Assembly: GCF_001278945.1 (NCBI RefSeq)
Contig: NZ_LGRV01000003.1
Coordinates: forward strand, 1,488,001 to 1,552,000
DNA from: Lysinibacillus contaminans
GTDB lineage: Bacteria > Bacillota > Bacilli > Bacillales_A > Planococcaceae
Direction of reading: 5' to 3'
Length of the DNA: 64,000 bases
Shown here: positions 26,123 to 35,340 of the stretch, piece after piece
Position numbering within the stretch: the stretch's first letter is position 1
How the letters are laid out: every line of letters begins with the position of its first letter
Translations under genes and position numbers: made by a program
Notes under the pieces: model-generated
The model's input: the letters and a program-made list of their open reading frames with translations, nothing else
What the model was told of the DNA's origin: nothing
Database searches by the model: none

Positions 26123-27472
26123 TCACATTAATTCAAGTTCTTCTATATTGACAATCAATTTTTCGCGCAATATATAAAGCACGCTTACTCCAATTAGGAA
26201 CGTTATGAAATCACCAATAAAAATAGACCAAATGATACCATGGAATCCCGCGATACTACTCATGATAAATAGGATGGGTATCATAACAAGGCCTTGTGTA
26301 AGTGACATAATCATCGCTGCCTTTCCTTGCCCTGTCGCCTGGAAAATCCCAATGATTAGGAATGTAAATCCTGTGACGAATAAAGATAGGAAGATCACTT
26401 TAATAACATAGCTACCGACTTCTATTAACTGAGCATCCGTTGTGAAAATCCCAATTAAATGGTTGCCTGTTAAAAATACAATGAGGGCAAAAATAGAGGC
26501 CATAATGGCTACCGTTATACTCGTGAATGTAATGGCTGATTTCATGCGTTTTTTGTTGGCCGTGAAGTTGTATGCAATGAGTGGTACAACACCTTCACAA
26601 AGTCCCATAATGATTAACTCTGGAAATTGTAAAATGCGTTGTGAAATGCCATAGGAAGCAACTGCAGCATCACCGTAACCAGCTGCAAAATTATTGAAAA
26701 CCAAAGCTGTTAATCCCATTAAAGCACTCATCATTGCAATTGGAATACCGATTTTCAACACTTCAAATACGACCGATTTTTCGATTTTGAAATATTTCAT
26801 TGAAAAGGTTAAATACTCACTTTTGCAGATGATATGCCAGCTGTAATATAAGACTGCGCCGATGTTAGCAATGAGTGTCGCTACTGCAACCCCTGGAACA
26901 CCCCAGTGAAATACGAAAATGAATATAGGGTCTAAAATTAAGTTAATTCCAACACTTATAAACATTCCAACCATCGATACCATAGCTGAGCCTTCAGCAC
27001 GCACAATTTGCTCCAATGAAAAGTTTAAAATAATAAATGGCGCACCAATAAACATTACTAAAATGTATTGCTTCGTATAGGCAAAAGCAGCTGCACTAGC
27101 CCCAAGTCCTGCTGTAATGCCATTAGCAGCTACTATCCCTACTATAATGGCGATGATTCCTAAACCGATTGATGCATAAAATGCAAAAGATGAAACTTCT
27201 TTTATTTGTTCGAGCTTCTTTTCTCCGAGTAAGCGAGAAATAAATGTACCACCACCTACACCGATTAAGTTACCGAGCGCCATCAAAACGGCAAAGACGG
27301 GTAATGTTAGCGTGATTGCTGTTATCATAACAGAATCGTGGAGTAAGCCGATAAAGTAAGCATTTAGTAATGTATAAATGACACTGATAGACATCCCAAG
27401 CATCATTGGTAATGAAAAATGAGCCACCGCCTTTGCAATCGGCGCTTTCTCAAAATAATATGTGTTTTCCAT
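26123..27472 (-). CDS. MATE family multidrug efflux transporter, MepA-like
   Basis: A 449-residue, twelve-helix Na+- or H+-coupled exporter of the MATE family (PIAKAVAHFSLPMMLGM at the start, GVGGGTFISRLLGE in the first repeat, matching second repeat). The ATG at 27472 follows AGGAG and avoids overlap with the upstream gene. The arrangement, a MarR repressor gene followed by a MATE gene, is that of mepRA in Staphylococcus aureus, and a GTTAG palindrome lies 26 bases upstream of this start. Cationic dyes, biocides or fluoroquinolones are likely substrates by analogy. Confidence 0.88.
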   Translation of the reverse strand: MENTYYFEKAPIAKAVAHFSLPMMLGMSISVIYTLLNAYFIGLLHDSVMITAITLTLPVFAVLMALGNLIGVGGGTFISRLLGEKKLEQIKEVSSFAFYASIGLGIIAIIVGIVAANGITAGLGASAAAFAYTKQYILVMFIGAPFIILNFSLEQIVRAEGSAMVSMVGMFISVGINLILDPIFIFVFHWGVPGVAVATLIANIGAVLYYSWHIICKSEYLTFSMKYFKIEKSVVFEVLKIGIPIAMMSALMGLTALVFNNFAAGYGDAAVASYGISQRILQFPELIIMGLCEGVVPLIAYNFTANKKRMKSAITFTSITVAIMASIFALIVFLTGNHLIGIFTTDAQLIEVGSYVIKVIFLSLFVTGFTFLIIGIFQATGQGKAAMIMSLTQGLVMIPILFIMSSIAGFHGIIWSIFIGDFITFLIGVSVLYILREKLIVNIEELELM

Positions 27473-27497
27473 ATAAAAATCTCCTATTCGATAATTC

Positions 27498-27511
27498 GTT
27501 AGATATCTAAC
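27498..27511. promoter_or_regulatory. MarR/MepR-type operator, in front of the MATE gene
   Basis: GTTAGATATCTAAC is a perfect 14-bp palindrome built from inverted GTTAG, the signature bound by MepR. It lies between the MarR and MATE genes, close to the MATE ribosome-binding site. Confidence 0.65.
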
Positions 27512-27545
27512 TATATAGCTGAAAGAACTGAATGAATCAGTCTTT

Positions 27546-27971
27546 TTAATCATCCAAGTTTTTTATGATGCGGTTCAGTAAAGATGTAAGTAGCTCGTTA
27601 TCTTCTGTAGAAAAATCCTTTGTCATTTCTGCCTCAAGCTCTTCAAAAAACACTTGAAAGTCCTTAACGATCTCAATGCCCTTCTGCAGTGGACGAATAA
27701 TCTTGCGACGTTCGTCAGTTAGATCTGTCTTTCGTTCAACTAATCCCTTCTTCTCAAGATTCGTAACGATACTTGAAATGGACGAGCCTTTTCGTTGGAA
27801 GGCCTTCTCCATATGCTTTTGCGTAATTCCCTCATCCATATGCGCGACTAAGAAATCTAAAGCATGGGCTTGCTCCAATGTAATGTCGTAGGTTTCGAGT
27901 TTTCTGTCTCCTCGCTGCTTCATCTGATGACCAATCATTCGAATTTGAAATTGATAATTTGTTTTTTGCAT
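27546..27971 (-). CDS. MarR-family repressor, MepR-like
   Basis: A 141-residue winged-helix regulator (ITQKHMEKAFQRKGSSISSIVTNLEKKGLVERKTDLTDERRK, with the DxR wing typical of MarR). It heads a two-gene unit with the MATE pump 73 bases downstream. MarR proteins repress their operon until a pump substrate binds. Two GTTAG palindromes lie upstream of this gene and one between the two genes, so it probably controls both promoters. Confidence 0.88.
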   Translation of the reverse strand: MQKTNYQFQIRMIGHQMKQRGDRKLETYDITLEQAHALDFLVAHMDEGITQKHMEKAFQRKGSSISSIVTNLEKKGLVERKTDLTDERRKIIRPLQKGIEIVKDFQVFFEELEAEMTKDFSTEDNELLTSLLNRIIKNLDD

Positions 27972-28001
27972 TCAATCACCTTTTTCAATTAGATTCTCAA
28001 C

Positions 28002-28029
28002 ACTATTAGTTAGATTTCTAACTAATAGT
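28002..28029. promoter_or_regulatory. 28-bp MarR/MepR-type operator upstream of marR gene
   Basis: ACTATTAGTTAGA and TCTAACTAATAGT form a perfect 13-bp inverted repeat with a 2-base spacer, about 30 bases upstream of the MarR start. It contains inverted GTTAG motifs. Confidence 0.65.
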
Positions 28030-28061
28030 ATAACGATAACTTCCCAAGGTCAATTATTTTA

Positions 28062-28075
28062 GTTAGATATCTAAT
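28062..28075. promoter_or_regulatory. third GTTAG palindrome upstream of marR gene
   Basis: GTTAGATATCTAAT repeats the MATE-proximal operator with one change at the last base. It lies about 33 bases from the 28-bp site, a spacing that could allow cooperative binding. Confidence 0.5.
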
Positions 28076-28218
28076 GATTTTACGAAAGTACCTATTCCAT
28101 TGAGGTACTAATTGAATATTCCGAACAAAAAACAACAATAAAAGGCCTCATCCGGTACATTACCGAAGACAGACCTTAATCACTGCCAAAAGAAATAATT
28201 CAGATTGGCGAATAATAA

Positions 28219-28262
28219 AAAAATAAGCACACCTTTTCAGTTGAAAGGAGCGCTTATTTTTT
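28219..28262. terminator. terminator-like hairpin downstream of ALDH
   Basis: AAAATAAGC and CCTTTTCA pair with TGAAAGG and GCTTATTTT with small internal bulges. It lies about 100 bases after the ALDH stop on the minus strand and has T-tracts in both directions. Confidence 0.6.
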
Positions 28263-28362
28263 AGAAATAGACTTTTTTAGTAGCCTCAGAATAACGAGTT
28301 GTTTTTTCTTCACCTGTATTATTTATAGTCCAATTCGATATATCTATTCTATTTAACAGTAA

Positions 28363-29847
28363 TTAGTATAATCCATCTGCATCTTCTTTCGTGTTAATGA
28401 AGATGTTTTTCGTTTGTGTGTATGCATCTAAAATTGATTTGTAAGTTTCTCGGCCAATACCTGATTTTTTATAACCGCCAAATGGAGCACCCGCAGAGAA
28501 GTTTGTATATTGGTTCACCCACATGCGGCCCGTTTCAATACTACGTGCTACACGTAGAGCCGTATTTAAGTTGCTAGTCCAGACACCGCCACCAAGACCA
28601 AATTCAGAATCATTCGCCATGGCGATTACTTCTTCCTCAGTTTCAAACTTGATGACTGTTGCAACTGGTCCAAAGATTTCTTCTTGTGCAATGCGCATAT
28701 CATTTGTACCTGCTAAAATCGTTGGTGCCATGAATACACCGTTCTCAAGACCATTTTCTTGTAATTGGTAACCGCCTGTTACAAGTGTTGCCCCTTCTTC
28801 TTGCCCGATTTTCACGTATTCTAAAATCTTATCTAATTGGCGTTGGTTAATTTGTGCACCCATTTGTGTGCCTTCTTCCCATGGTAAGCCAACTTTAACG
28901 CTTTCGAATTTCTCTTTTAATGCTATTAAAAATTCATCGTAAATACCAGCTTGTACGAAAATACGAGAACCTGCAGAACATACTTGCCCTTGGTTGAATA
29001 AAATACCGTTTGTTGCTCCTTCAACCGCGCGTTCCCAGTTTGCATCATTAAAGAAGATGTTTGCTGATTTACCACCAAGCTCTAATGTAGCAGGGATTAA
29101 GCGATCAGCTGCAGCTTTGGCAACTAAGTAACCAACATCTGTTGAGCCAGTGAATGCTAATTTTGCAAAGCCTTCGTGGTGTAGCATATAGTCTCCAGAG
29201 TGTGAGCCACGTCCAGTTATAACGTTTACAACACCAGCTGGTAAAACTTGATCTAAAATTTTCGCAAGTTCTAAAAGGCTAAGTGAAGTTGTTGATGATG
29301 GAGAGATTACAACTGTGTTACCTGCCGCGATAGCTGGTGCAATTTTCCACGCTGCCATAAGTAGCGGGAAGTTCCAAGGAATAATTTGACCAACAACGCC
29401 AATTGGTTCTTTCAATGTTAATGTTAAGTTATTTTCGTCTAATTGTTGAGCAGTGCCTTCTTCAGATCGAATAACACCTGCGAAGTAACGGAAGTGGTCT
29501 GCACTCAGTGGCACGTCCGCACTCATCGTTTCACGTAAAGGTTTCCCATTATCTAATGTTTCAACCATTGCTAAATGCTCACGGTTTTCATCGATTAAGT
29601 CTGCAATTTGAAGAAGTAATTTACTACGTTCTTCAATACTCACATGCTTCCACGTTTTAAATGCATTTTGCGCAGCTTCAACAGCTGCATCTACGTCTGC
29701 ATGACTCGCATCGATGAAATCGGCTAATTTTTCTCCATTACTTGGGTTGTAAGCGGCAATTGTTTTTCCCTCAGAACCTTCAGTCCACTTCCCATTTATA
29801 TATAATTTGTACTGTGAATCTATTATATTTGTTCTATCTATACTCAT
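28363..29847 (-). CDS. NAD(P)-dependent aldehyde dehydrogenase
   Basis: A 494-residue ALDH-superfamily enzyme that oxidises aldehydes to carboxylic acids. Catalytic C290 (FNQGQVCSAGSR), general base E256 (LELGGKSA), oxyanion N159 (IIPWNFP) and the TGS nucleotide motif (AFTGSTDVG) are all present. The closest remembered relatives are the acetaldehyde/betaine-type ALDHs of Bacillales. At the coenzyme-binding site the nearly universal lysine of the KPS motif is replaced by S182 (VVISPSS), which may alter cofactor choice. It is a single gene; the ATG is preceded by AGAGGTG. Confidence 0.9.
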   Translation of the reverse strand: MSIDRTNIIDSQYKLYINGKWTEGSEGKTIAAYNPSNGEKLADFIDASHADVDAAVEAAQNAFKTWKHVSIEERSKLLLQIADLIDENREHLAMVETLDNGKPLRETMSADVPLSADHFRYFAGVIRSEEGTAQQLDENNLTLTLKEPIGVVGQIIPWNFPLLMAAWKIAPAIAAGNTVVISPSSTTSLSLLELAKILDQVLPAGVVNVITGRGSHSGDYMLHHEGFAKLAFTGSTDVGYLVAKAAADRLIPATLELGGKSANIFFNDANWERAVEGATNGILFNQGQVCSAGSRIFVQAGIYDEFLIALKEKFESVKVGLPWEEGTQMGAQINQRQLDKILEYVKIGQEEGATLVTGGYQLQENGLENGVFMAPTILAGTNDMRIAQEEIFGPVATVIKFETEEEVIAMANDSEFGLGGGVWTSNLNTALRVARSIETGRMWVNQYTNFSAGAPFGGYKKSGIGRETYKSILDAYTQTKNIFINTKEDADGLY

Positions 29848-30192
29848 AAAACTAACACCTCTGAAAATTATTCTAGTATAGTTAAATCCAACTAGTTAAC
29901 GCTAGTATATAGCCGATAAAATTGAATTTCAAAAAATACGCTTGTGAAAAACCGAACATACTAGAATAGTATTTATCGAGAATCTAATGATGTACCGATT
30001 GAAATATTGTCATAAACATTCCTCTCACTTTGCCACAAGGATTCTTCGCACTCCCTTCCTTGCGTCTTCTACCAATAGATAATTATTCAAAATCAGTTTT
30101 GGATGTAGAGCAAAAAAACAATTGCTTATATTTTTATATCATATTAGCATTCGAAGTGTAGTCAATCTTAATACAAAGGGGCATGAGAAGGT
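29848..30192. other. 345-bp divergent promoter region
   Basis: It separates ALDH (minus) from the GyrI-like gene (plus). Several small palindromes built on CTAG occur next to ALDH (ACTAG...CTAGT near 29891-29907 and TACTAGAATAGTA near 29959), possibly regulator sites. No gene is seen. Confidence 0.35.
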
Positions 30193-30648
30193 ATGAATAT
30201 AAAAGTCGAAACACTTCCAAAATATCGCATCGCATATATGCGACAAGTTGGTCCGTATGGTCCTGCTAACAAGCATGTAATGGGAAAGTTGAAAAATTGG
30301 GCTTTGGAGAAAAATCTATTTACGGAATCGGGAATAATACTCGGAATTCCCCAGGATCACCCAGAAACAACACTTCCTGAAAACTGCCGATACGATGCGT
30401 GTATTGTCATTTCAAATGATTATCCATTGGATGACTCCATTTGTGAAAGTGAACTCTCTGGTGGAGAATATGTTATTTGTAAAGTCAAACATACAGCGGA
30501 GGATATTCAAAAAGCGTGGCCTGAAATTTTTTCAACTTTACAAAAGAAGGGATATCAAATTGACAACAAACCGATTTTTGAAAGATATACTGTCGAAATG
30601 ATTAACAACCATTATTGCGAAATATGTGTACCAGTAAAACCGTTATAG
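30193..30648 (+). CDS. GyrI-like/SbmC-type small-molecule binding protein
   Basis: A 151-residue stand-alone GyrI-like (AraC effector-binding) domain: YMRQVGPYG near the start, a central GIPQDHPETTLPENCRYDACIVI segment and the closing E-I-C-V-P-V strand. In AraC-type activators this fold binds drugs; stand-alone copies act in drug resistance, as gyrase inhibitor antagonists, or as hydrolases of toxic compounds. No DNA-binding domain is present. It is probably a small-molecule sensor or scavenger. The start follows AAAGGGGCATGAGAAGG. Confidence 0.8.
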   Translation: MNIKVETLPKYRIAYMRQVGPYGPANKHVMGKLKNWALEKNLFTESGIILGIPQDHPETTLPENCRYDACIVISNDYPLDDSICESELSGGEYVICKVKHTAEDIQKAWPEIFSTLQKKGYQIDNKPIFERYTVEMINNHYCEICVPVKPL

Positions 30649-30735
30649 ACAGGGAAAACCAACTTATGTATACAAAACCAAGATACAGTACTTACGCACC
30701 GCGGCTAACATATGCCACACAAATAGACAAAACAA

Positions 30736-30764
30736 AACTCAGCCTATATGGTGTAGGCTGAGTT
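30736..30764. terminator. bidirectional terminator
   Basis: AACTCAGCCTA pairs perfectly with TAGGCTGAGTT around a seven-base loop, between the convergent GyrI-like and RND genes. Confidence 0.75.
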
Positions 30765-30841
30765 CTCAATAATATTCTTACTTCTTCTTACAATTGCTTG
30801 CCAGATGAACCATTGACTATGAGTAAACTGACGCTTATCTT

Positions 30842-33800
30842 CTATACTCTTGCTTTTTCTTTTAACTGTTTCTTAGCTTTTTTGAAATGAAGAGATTCAT
30901 ATACGACTGGAATAACAACAAGTGTCAATAATGTTGCCATTGTTAATCCGCCAATTACCACTACTGCAAGACTACTTGATACTAAACTAGTTGACTCTGC
31001 TTTTTTAAATAATAACGGAATCATCGCACTGACAGTGGCCATAGCCGTCATTAAGATTGGACGCATTCTTGTAGCTGCCGCTTCTACTAACGCATTACGA
31101 ATAATCATCGTTTGTTCATTATGTTTGACACGGTCTAACAATACAATTGCGTTGGTCACGACAATACCGATTAACATTAAGGCACCAAGTAATGCAGTAA
31201 TGTCTACAGTAATACCACTTATTAATAGCCCAAGAATGGCACCAATGGCTGCTAAAGGCAGTGAACATAAGATTGCGATTGGTGCACGGAATGTTTTAAA
31301 TGTAACAACCATAATTAAGAACACAATGCCAACTGACACAAGCATGGTGATAAATAAATCAGAGAAATCGTCGGCTTGTTGAGCACTTGCACCGCCAATA
31401 TACACGTTCACCCCGTCCGGGATTTTCATTCCCTTTACATCTTTCTCACCAAAGATTGCTTTTGTGATCTCTGCATTGACCTTAGATAGTTTTTCAGGGT
31501 CAACTTTAGCCGTAATACGTACATATGAATCGCCATCTTTATGAAATACATTTGATGGTTTCTCTTCCTCTTTTAACGTAGCTACCTTGGAGATCGGCTC
31601 CATTCCTGTAGGCGTAGCCACTAACATGTTATTTAAGTCATCCTTCGTTTTTGGGTTCAAAAGTGGCTCTAGCATAATGGAAGTTGGCTGTGAATCAATG
31701 GTTGCTATGCCTATAGGTGTTCGATTTAAATAGACACCTAATTGCTGAGAAATTTGCATTGCACTTCCTTCTGCAGCACTCACTTCAAATGAGTAAATCA
31801 TTTTTTTGGCATCCTGATTGGTAGTTACTTTTTCGACACCTTTGATTCTCTCGATTTCCCCCTTCACGTTTGCGGCTGTTTCTTCAATCTTTGTTAAATC
31901 GTCACCCATGACATCAATCGTAATATCGTTAGACGAACCTGACATAAAGGAAGCGGTGTTTACTGATAGTACAGCACCCTCAAACTCCTTCTTTTGCTTT
32001 TCAAGTAGTTCAATAATTTGTTCAGTGTCTTTCTTATCCTTTAATATCACAACGATTGTCGCTAGCGTTGGTGAATCAACATTCCCAAAACTCGCTCCAT
32101 CTTCTGTGTTACCAAGCTGTGTGTATTCATATTCCACTTCATCTTGTGAATGGATGAGATCTGCAAGGCGAATTGTATTTTCTTTTACTTTTTCAAGAGG
32201 GGTATCATTTGGGTACTCTAGAGAAGCAATCACATAATCAGCTGTCGATTGGTCAACTGCTCCTTTAGGCATTACAAAATACGTACCTATTGAACCTACA
32301 AACAATAATATAGCAAGTAGATAGACAACCCATTTATGGTTTAATGTCCATGTTAGTAAGCGAGAAAAACGTAGTGCTGGCTTATGCTCAGCGAGTTTAC
32401 TATTTTTCAATAAAGCTGAACTCATCAGCGGTACAACGGTGACTGCCACAATTAATGATGCAAGTAAAGAATACGTGATGGTTAAGGCGAATGGCATTAA
32501 GAAATCTTGTAAACTGCCACTAACTAATCCGATTGGTAAGAAAACGGCTACAGTTGTTAATGTTGAAGCTAAAATCGCTGTTCCTACTTCTTTCGTCGCT
32601 TCAGTAACAAGACGTACCGAGAAATTCTCGTTTTGCATTTTGCGGAAAATATTTTCAATGACGACGATACTATCATCAACAAGTCGTCCAACTGCTACCG
32701 CTACTCCACCCAGTGTCAAAATGTTTAACGTGATGCCTGACATCCATAGTAGAAACAGTGTAAAAGCTAGAGAAAGTGGGATTGAAACAATCGTAATAAA
32801 CGTTGAACGAAGATTTCTTAAAAATAGAACGATCACGAAGGTTGCAAACAGTGCACCCAATAATACTTCCTTCAGCATTGTATTGACTGAATTTTCAATC
32901 ATATCTGCGGTCGAAACAAGAACATCACCTTGGACGTCAAGATATTGTTTATTTATTTTCTTAGTTACTTTGGCAATATCCTCCCCAGTACTTACTGCGT
33001 TCGCACTACTTTCTTTTGTCATGATCAGCATCAAAGCATCCTTACCATTTACACGAGTAAGTGTCGTATTTGGTTTTTTAATGCTTACTTTTGCAATATC
33101 CCCCAGTTTAACAGCTGGCGAAATGGATAGTTGTTCAATGTCTTTCACCGAATTTAATGTTCCAACGACTTTGATATTACTTGCTTTTCCGTCAATCGCT
33201 TTTTCACCGACTGCCGCAGAAAGGTTTTGCCCTTGTAGCGCAGTCATTATGTTCTCAAGTGATAATTGCTTTTCTGATAGAATTTTATTATCTAATTCTA
33301 AAGAGACATATGAACTTTCTGTACCAAAGGTTTGCACATTTGCGACGCCTTTTATATCTTTGTACATTGGAATGATCTTTTTCTTCGCAAATTCGCTGTT
33401 GCTTCGTGTTAATCCATCGTTGAAAGTAATGCTAACCTGTGCGATTGGAATCATCGATGTATTTAATTGAGTAATTGAAGGTTTCTGAACATTAGCAGGA
33501 AGTGTAACCATTGCAAGCGCATCTTGAACCTCTTGCTTGGCCTCTTTCATATTCGTTTTCGATTCAAAGAAAATATCTATCTTTGAAAACCCATCTCCTG
33601 TTGTAGAGAAAACATCTTTTTTTCCTTTGACAGACCCCACTGCCATTTCAATTGGTGTTGTGACCTGTTGCTCCATTGAATTTGAATCGACCCCTTGCCC
33701 CATGGCAATAATTGTTACTTGTGGTTGATCGGCTGGAGGCAAAAACTCCATTGGTAATTTGAAATAACTAACAACCCCTAATAGTAAAACTAGAACTGTC

Positions 33801-33853
33801 ACTAACGAAATGGCCGCCTTATTTTTAAAGGACCACTTAGTAAACAAAGACAT
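30842..33853 (-). CDS. swrC: RND efflux transporter, SwrC/AcrB-like
   Basis: A 1003-residue RND permease with twelve membrane helices in two repeats and two large extracellular domains. The proton-relay aspartates appear in GRLVDDSIVVIENI (about 400), and the RND repeat motif recurs near the C-terminus. Gram-positive RND proteins lack an outer-membrane channel. SwrC (YerP) of Bacillus subtilis exports surfactin and supports swarming, and this protein has the same domain layout and about the same length. No adaptor gene is next to it. The substrate is probably an amphipathic compound or membrane lipid. Confidence 0.85.
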   Translation of the reverse strand: MSLFTKWSFKNKAAISLVTVLVLLLGVVSYFKLPMEFLPPADQPQVTIIAMGQGVDSNSMEQQVTTPIEMAVGSVKGKKDVFSTTGDGFSKIDIFFESKTNMKEAKQEVQDALAMVTLPANVQKPSITQLNTSMIPIAQVSITFNDGLTRSNSEFAKKKIIPMYKDIKGVANVQTFGTESSYVSLELDNKILSEKQLSLENIMTALQGQNLSAAVGEKAIDGKASNIKVVGTLNSVKDIEQLSISPAVKLGDIAKVSIKKPNTTLTRVNGKDALMLIMTKESSANAVSTGEDIAKVTKKINKQYLDVQGDVLVSTADMIENSVNTMLKEVLLGALFATFVIVLFLRNLRSTFITIVSIPLSLAFTLFLLWMSGITLNILTLGGVAVAVGRLVDDSIVVIENIFRKMQNENFSVRLVTEATKEVGTAILASTLTTVAVFLPIGLVSGSLQDFLMPFALTITYSLLASLIVAVTVVPLMSSALLKNSKLAEHKPALRFSRLLTWTLNHKWVVYLLAILLFVGSIGTYFVMPKGAVDQSTADYVIASLEYPNDTPLEKVKENTIRLADLIHSQDEVEYEYTQLGNTEDGASFGNVDSPTLATIVVILKDKKDTEQIIELLEKQKKEFEGAVLSVNTASFMSGSSNDITIDVMGDDLTKIEETAANVKGEIERIKGVEKVTTNQDAKKMIYSFEVSAAEGSAMQISQQLGVYLNRTPIGIATIDSQPTSIMLEPLLNPKTKDDLNNMLVATPTGMEPISKVATLKEEEKPSNVFHKDGDSYVRITAKVDPEKLSKVNAEITKAIFGEKDVKGMKIPDGVNVYIGGASAQQADDFSDLFITMLVSVGIVFLIMVVTFKTFRAPIAILCSLPLAAIGAILGLLISGITVDITALLGALMLIGIVVTNAIVLLDRVKHNEQTMIIRNALVEAAATRMRPILMTAMATVSAMIPLLFKKAESTSLVSSSLAVVVIGGLTMATLLTLVVIPVVYESLHFKKAKKQLKEKARV

Positions 33854-34121
33854 AAAAAATCCCCTTCCTCTTCTTCATTACTGCATTAACGGAATGTAAG
33901 TTCATATATGGTTTGTTTTTCCTTTAATGGTGTAATTGTATAACGCTTTCTTTTTACCGGAAACAAGCTAGAGGCGGTACTACCTATCAGCCTTAAGACT
34001 GATTTCCACTTTTTGGAGGTTCCAAAAACATGAACAGCTATTTAAAGTCGAAAAGAGAGTCTATATTTTATGTCAGCTTGTATTGTTTACTAGTACAGTT
34101 ATGTTTTAAAAAAATTACCAT

Positions 34122-34364
34122 TTAGGATTTCTTCTTTGACAATAAATTCCCTAAATTAGATACAGCCACTAATGAGCCACCTATAGCACTCCATTTAAAC
34201 CCTGCAATAATGCTGATAATTAGTATTAACATTCCTAATACTGTTCCAATAATTGAACCTATTCGTACTGTGTTATAACTAGGATTTGGACGCTGAATAG
34301 ATACTCCAAAAAATTTATTTGTTTTTTCAAATGAGTCATTTAATTTACCCGTAAACTTGCGCAT
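34122..34364 (-). CDS. small membrane protein downstream of ABC module
   Basis: An 80-residue protein with a polar N-terminus (KFTGKLNDSFEKTNKFFGV) and one or two membrane segments (about 32-70), ending in SKKKS. It lies 13 bases downstream of another tiny membrane protein and about 280 bases downstream of the two ABC-2 permease genes, all on one strand. I do not recognise a family. Small membrane partners are common in peptide-antibiotic immunity systems, so a role with the ABC transporter is possible but inferred only from position. Confidence 0.55.
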   Translation of the reverse strand: MRKFTGKLNDSFEKTNKFFGVSIQRPNPSYNTVRIGSIIGTVLGMLILIISIIAGFKWSAIGGSLVAVSNLGNLLSKKKS

Positions 34365-34377
34365 TTTAATATCTCCT

Positions 34378-34596
34378 CTACAAAAGCATTCTTACAATGA
34401 TTTGGATAGTATGCGAAACAATAACTAAAATACCAAAAATAATACAGCATGTTGCTAACGTACTTTTTTTAAGATTTTTTTGCCTTACAAACCCAAAAAT
34501 GATGAGGCACAATCCAATAATTATAGAAACTATTGAAAGAATTATGAACAACTGTGTACTTAATGATGGACTATTAAAAATACTCTCTAATTGCAT
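34378..34596 (-). CDS. small two-helix membrane protein, unknown
   Basis: A 72-residue protein with two membrane helices (about 14-33 and 44-70) joined by a basic loop (RQKNLKKST). It begins 33 bases after the end of the ABC-2 permease gene and precedes the 80-residue membrane protein, so it probably belongs to the same transcript. Family unknown. Confidence 0.55.
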   Translation of the reverse strand: MQLESIFNSPSLSTQLFIILSIVSIIIGLCLIIFGFVRQKNLKKSTLATCCIIFGILVIVSHTIQIIVRMLL

Positions 34597-34629
34597 CTCA
34601 ATTTTTCTCCTTCTGACTCAGATTTTTAG

Positions 34630-35322
34630 TTAAACCGCATCCTCATTCTCAATATTTCGAATGGCAAAGTACGCAATTGCTACGCCAATAGCTGCGAGCC
34701 CTAACTGAAGTGGAATGAAAGTGATCAATGAGAATGCTGGATTATAGGAACAGGCAATTGCCACCACGATAAGCGATGAACCAATTGTCGCAGGAACAGA
34801 ATGATTGCGCATGCCAAAATACAATGGAATTAAGCTCATTCCGGCCGAAGCAATCGCAAATAGAACTATGTTTGTGAACTCACCTATAAATTGATTTCCA
34901 GTCATTTCAAATGGAACAATCGGAAAATAAGCATTAATAATAGAAAATAGACCCGCAACAGCAGCATTAGAGAAGACCATGGTGATGAACGTTAACAAAG
35001 CTATAAGCATCAGTTTACTAGCAATTATTTTCTTTCGACTAACAGGATAAGAGAATAGAATCAAAATGGTCTTGTTCTTATATTCCTCAATGACGATTTT
35101 CGCAATTAATACAGAGGCAAACACTATAAATGTCGCCCGCACAAGTGCACCAATGAATATATATACATCTTGGTATGTTGTAATCGGTAAATCACCTTCC
35201 TGTTGTCCCAAAAAAATAACGAAACACATAATGGCTGTTAAAATGATATTTGCGAGAAGCACACCTTTTATATACCAACCTAATTTAAATTTCTTCATTT
35301 CCAATTTAATGAGCTGTAACAT
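34630..35322 (-). CDS. ABC-2 type permease, second copy
   Basis: A 230-residue protein with six membrane helices and the ABC-2 (BcrB/LanE-like) feature YKNKTILILFSYPVSRKKIIASKL after helix two. It is a diverged paralogue of the adjacent permease at 35341-36045: both share the RLVIDEYK/KIVIEEYK, YPVSRKK/YPLQRKK and MSLIPLYFGMR segments, so they probably form a heterodimeric channel. The ATG at 35322 follows GGGGGGAAGAA; an earlier ATG overlaps that site. Confidence 0.85.
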   Translation of the reverse strand: MLQLIKLEMKKFKLGWYIKGVLLANIILTAIMCFVIFLGQQEGDLPITTYQDVYIFIGALVRATFIVFASVLIAKIVIEEYKNKTILILFSYPVSRKKIIASKLMLIALLTFITMVFSNAAVAGLFSIINAYFPIVPFEMTGNQFIGEFTNIVLFAIASAGMSLIPLYFGMRNHSVPATIGSSLIVVAIACSYNPAFSLITFIPLQLGLAAIGVAIAYFAIRNIENEDAV

Positions 35323-35340
35323 TTCTTCCCCCCTCATTCA

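Noticed and set aside
32439..33470. Long (343-codon) plus-strand open frame inside the RND gene
   Set aside because: It is wholly antisense to the well-supported SwrC-like transporter, has no ribosome-binding site and has a random-looking composition rich in Ser/Thr/Ile.
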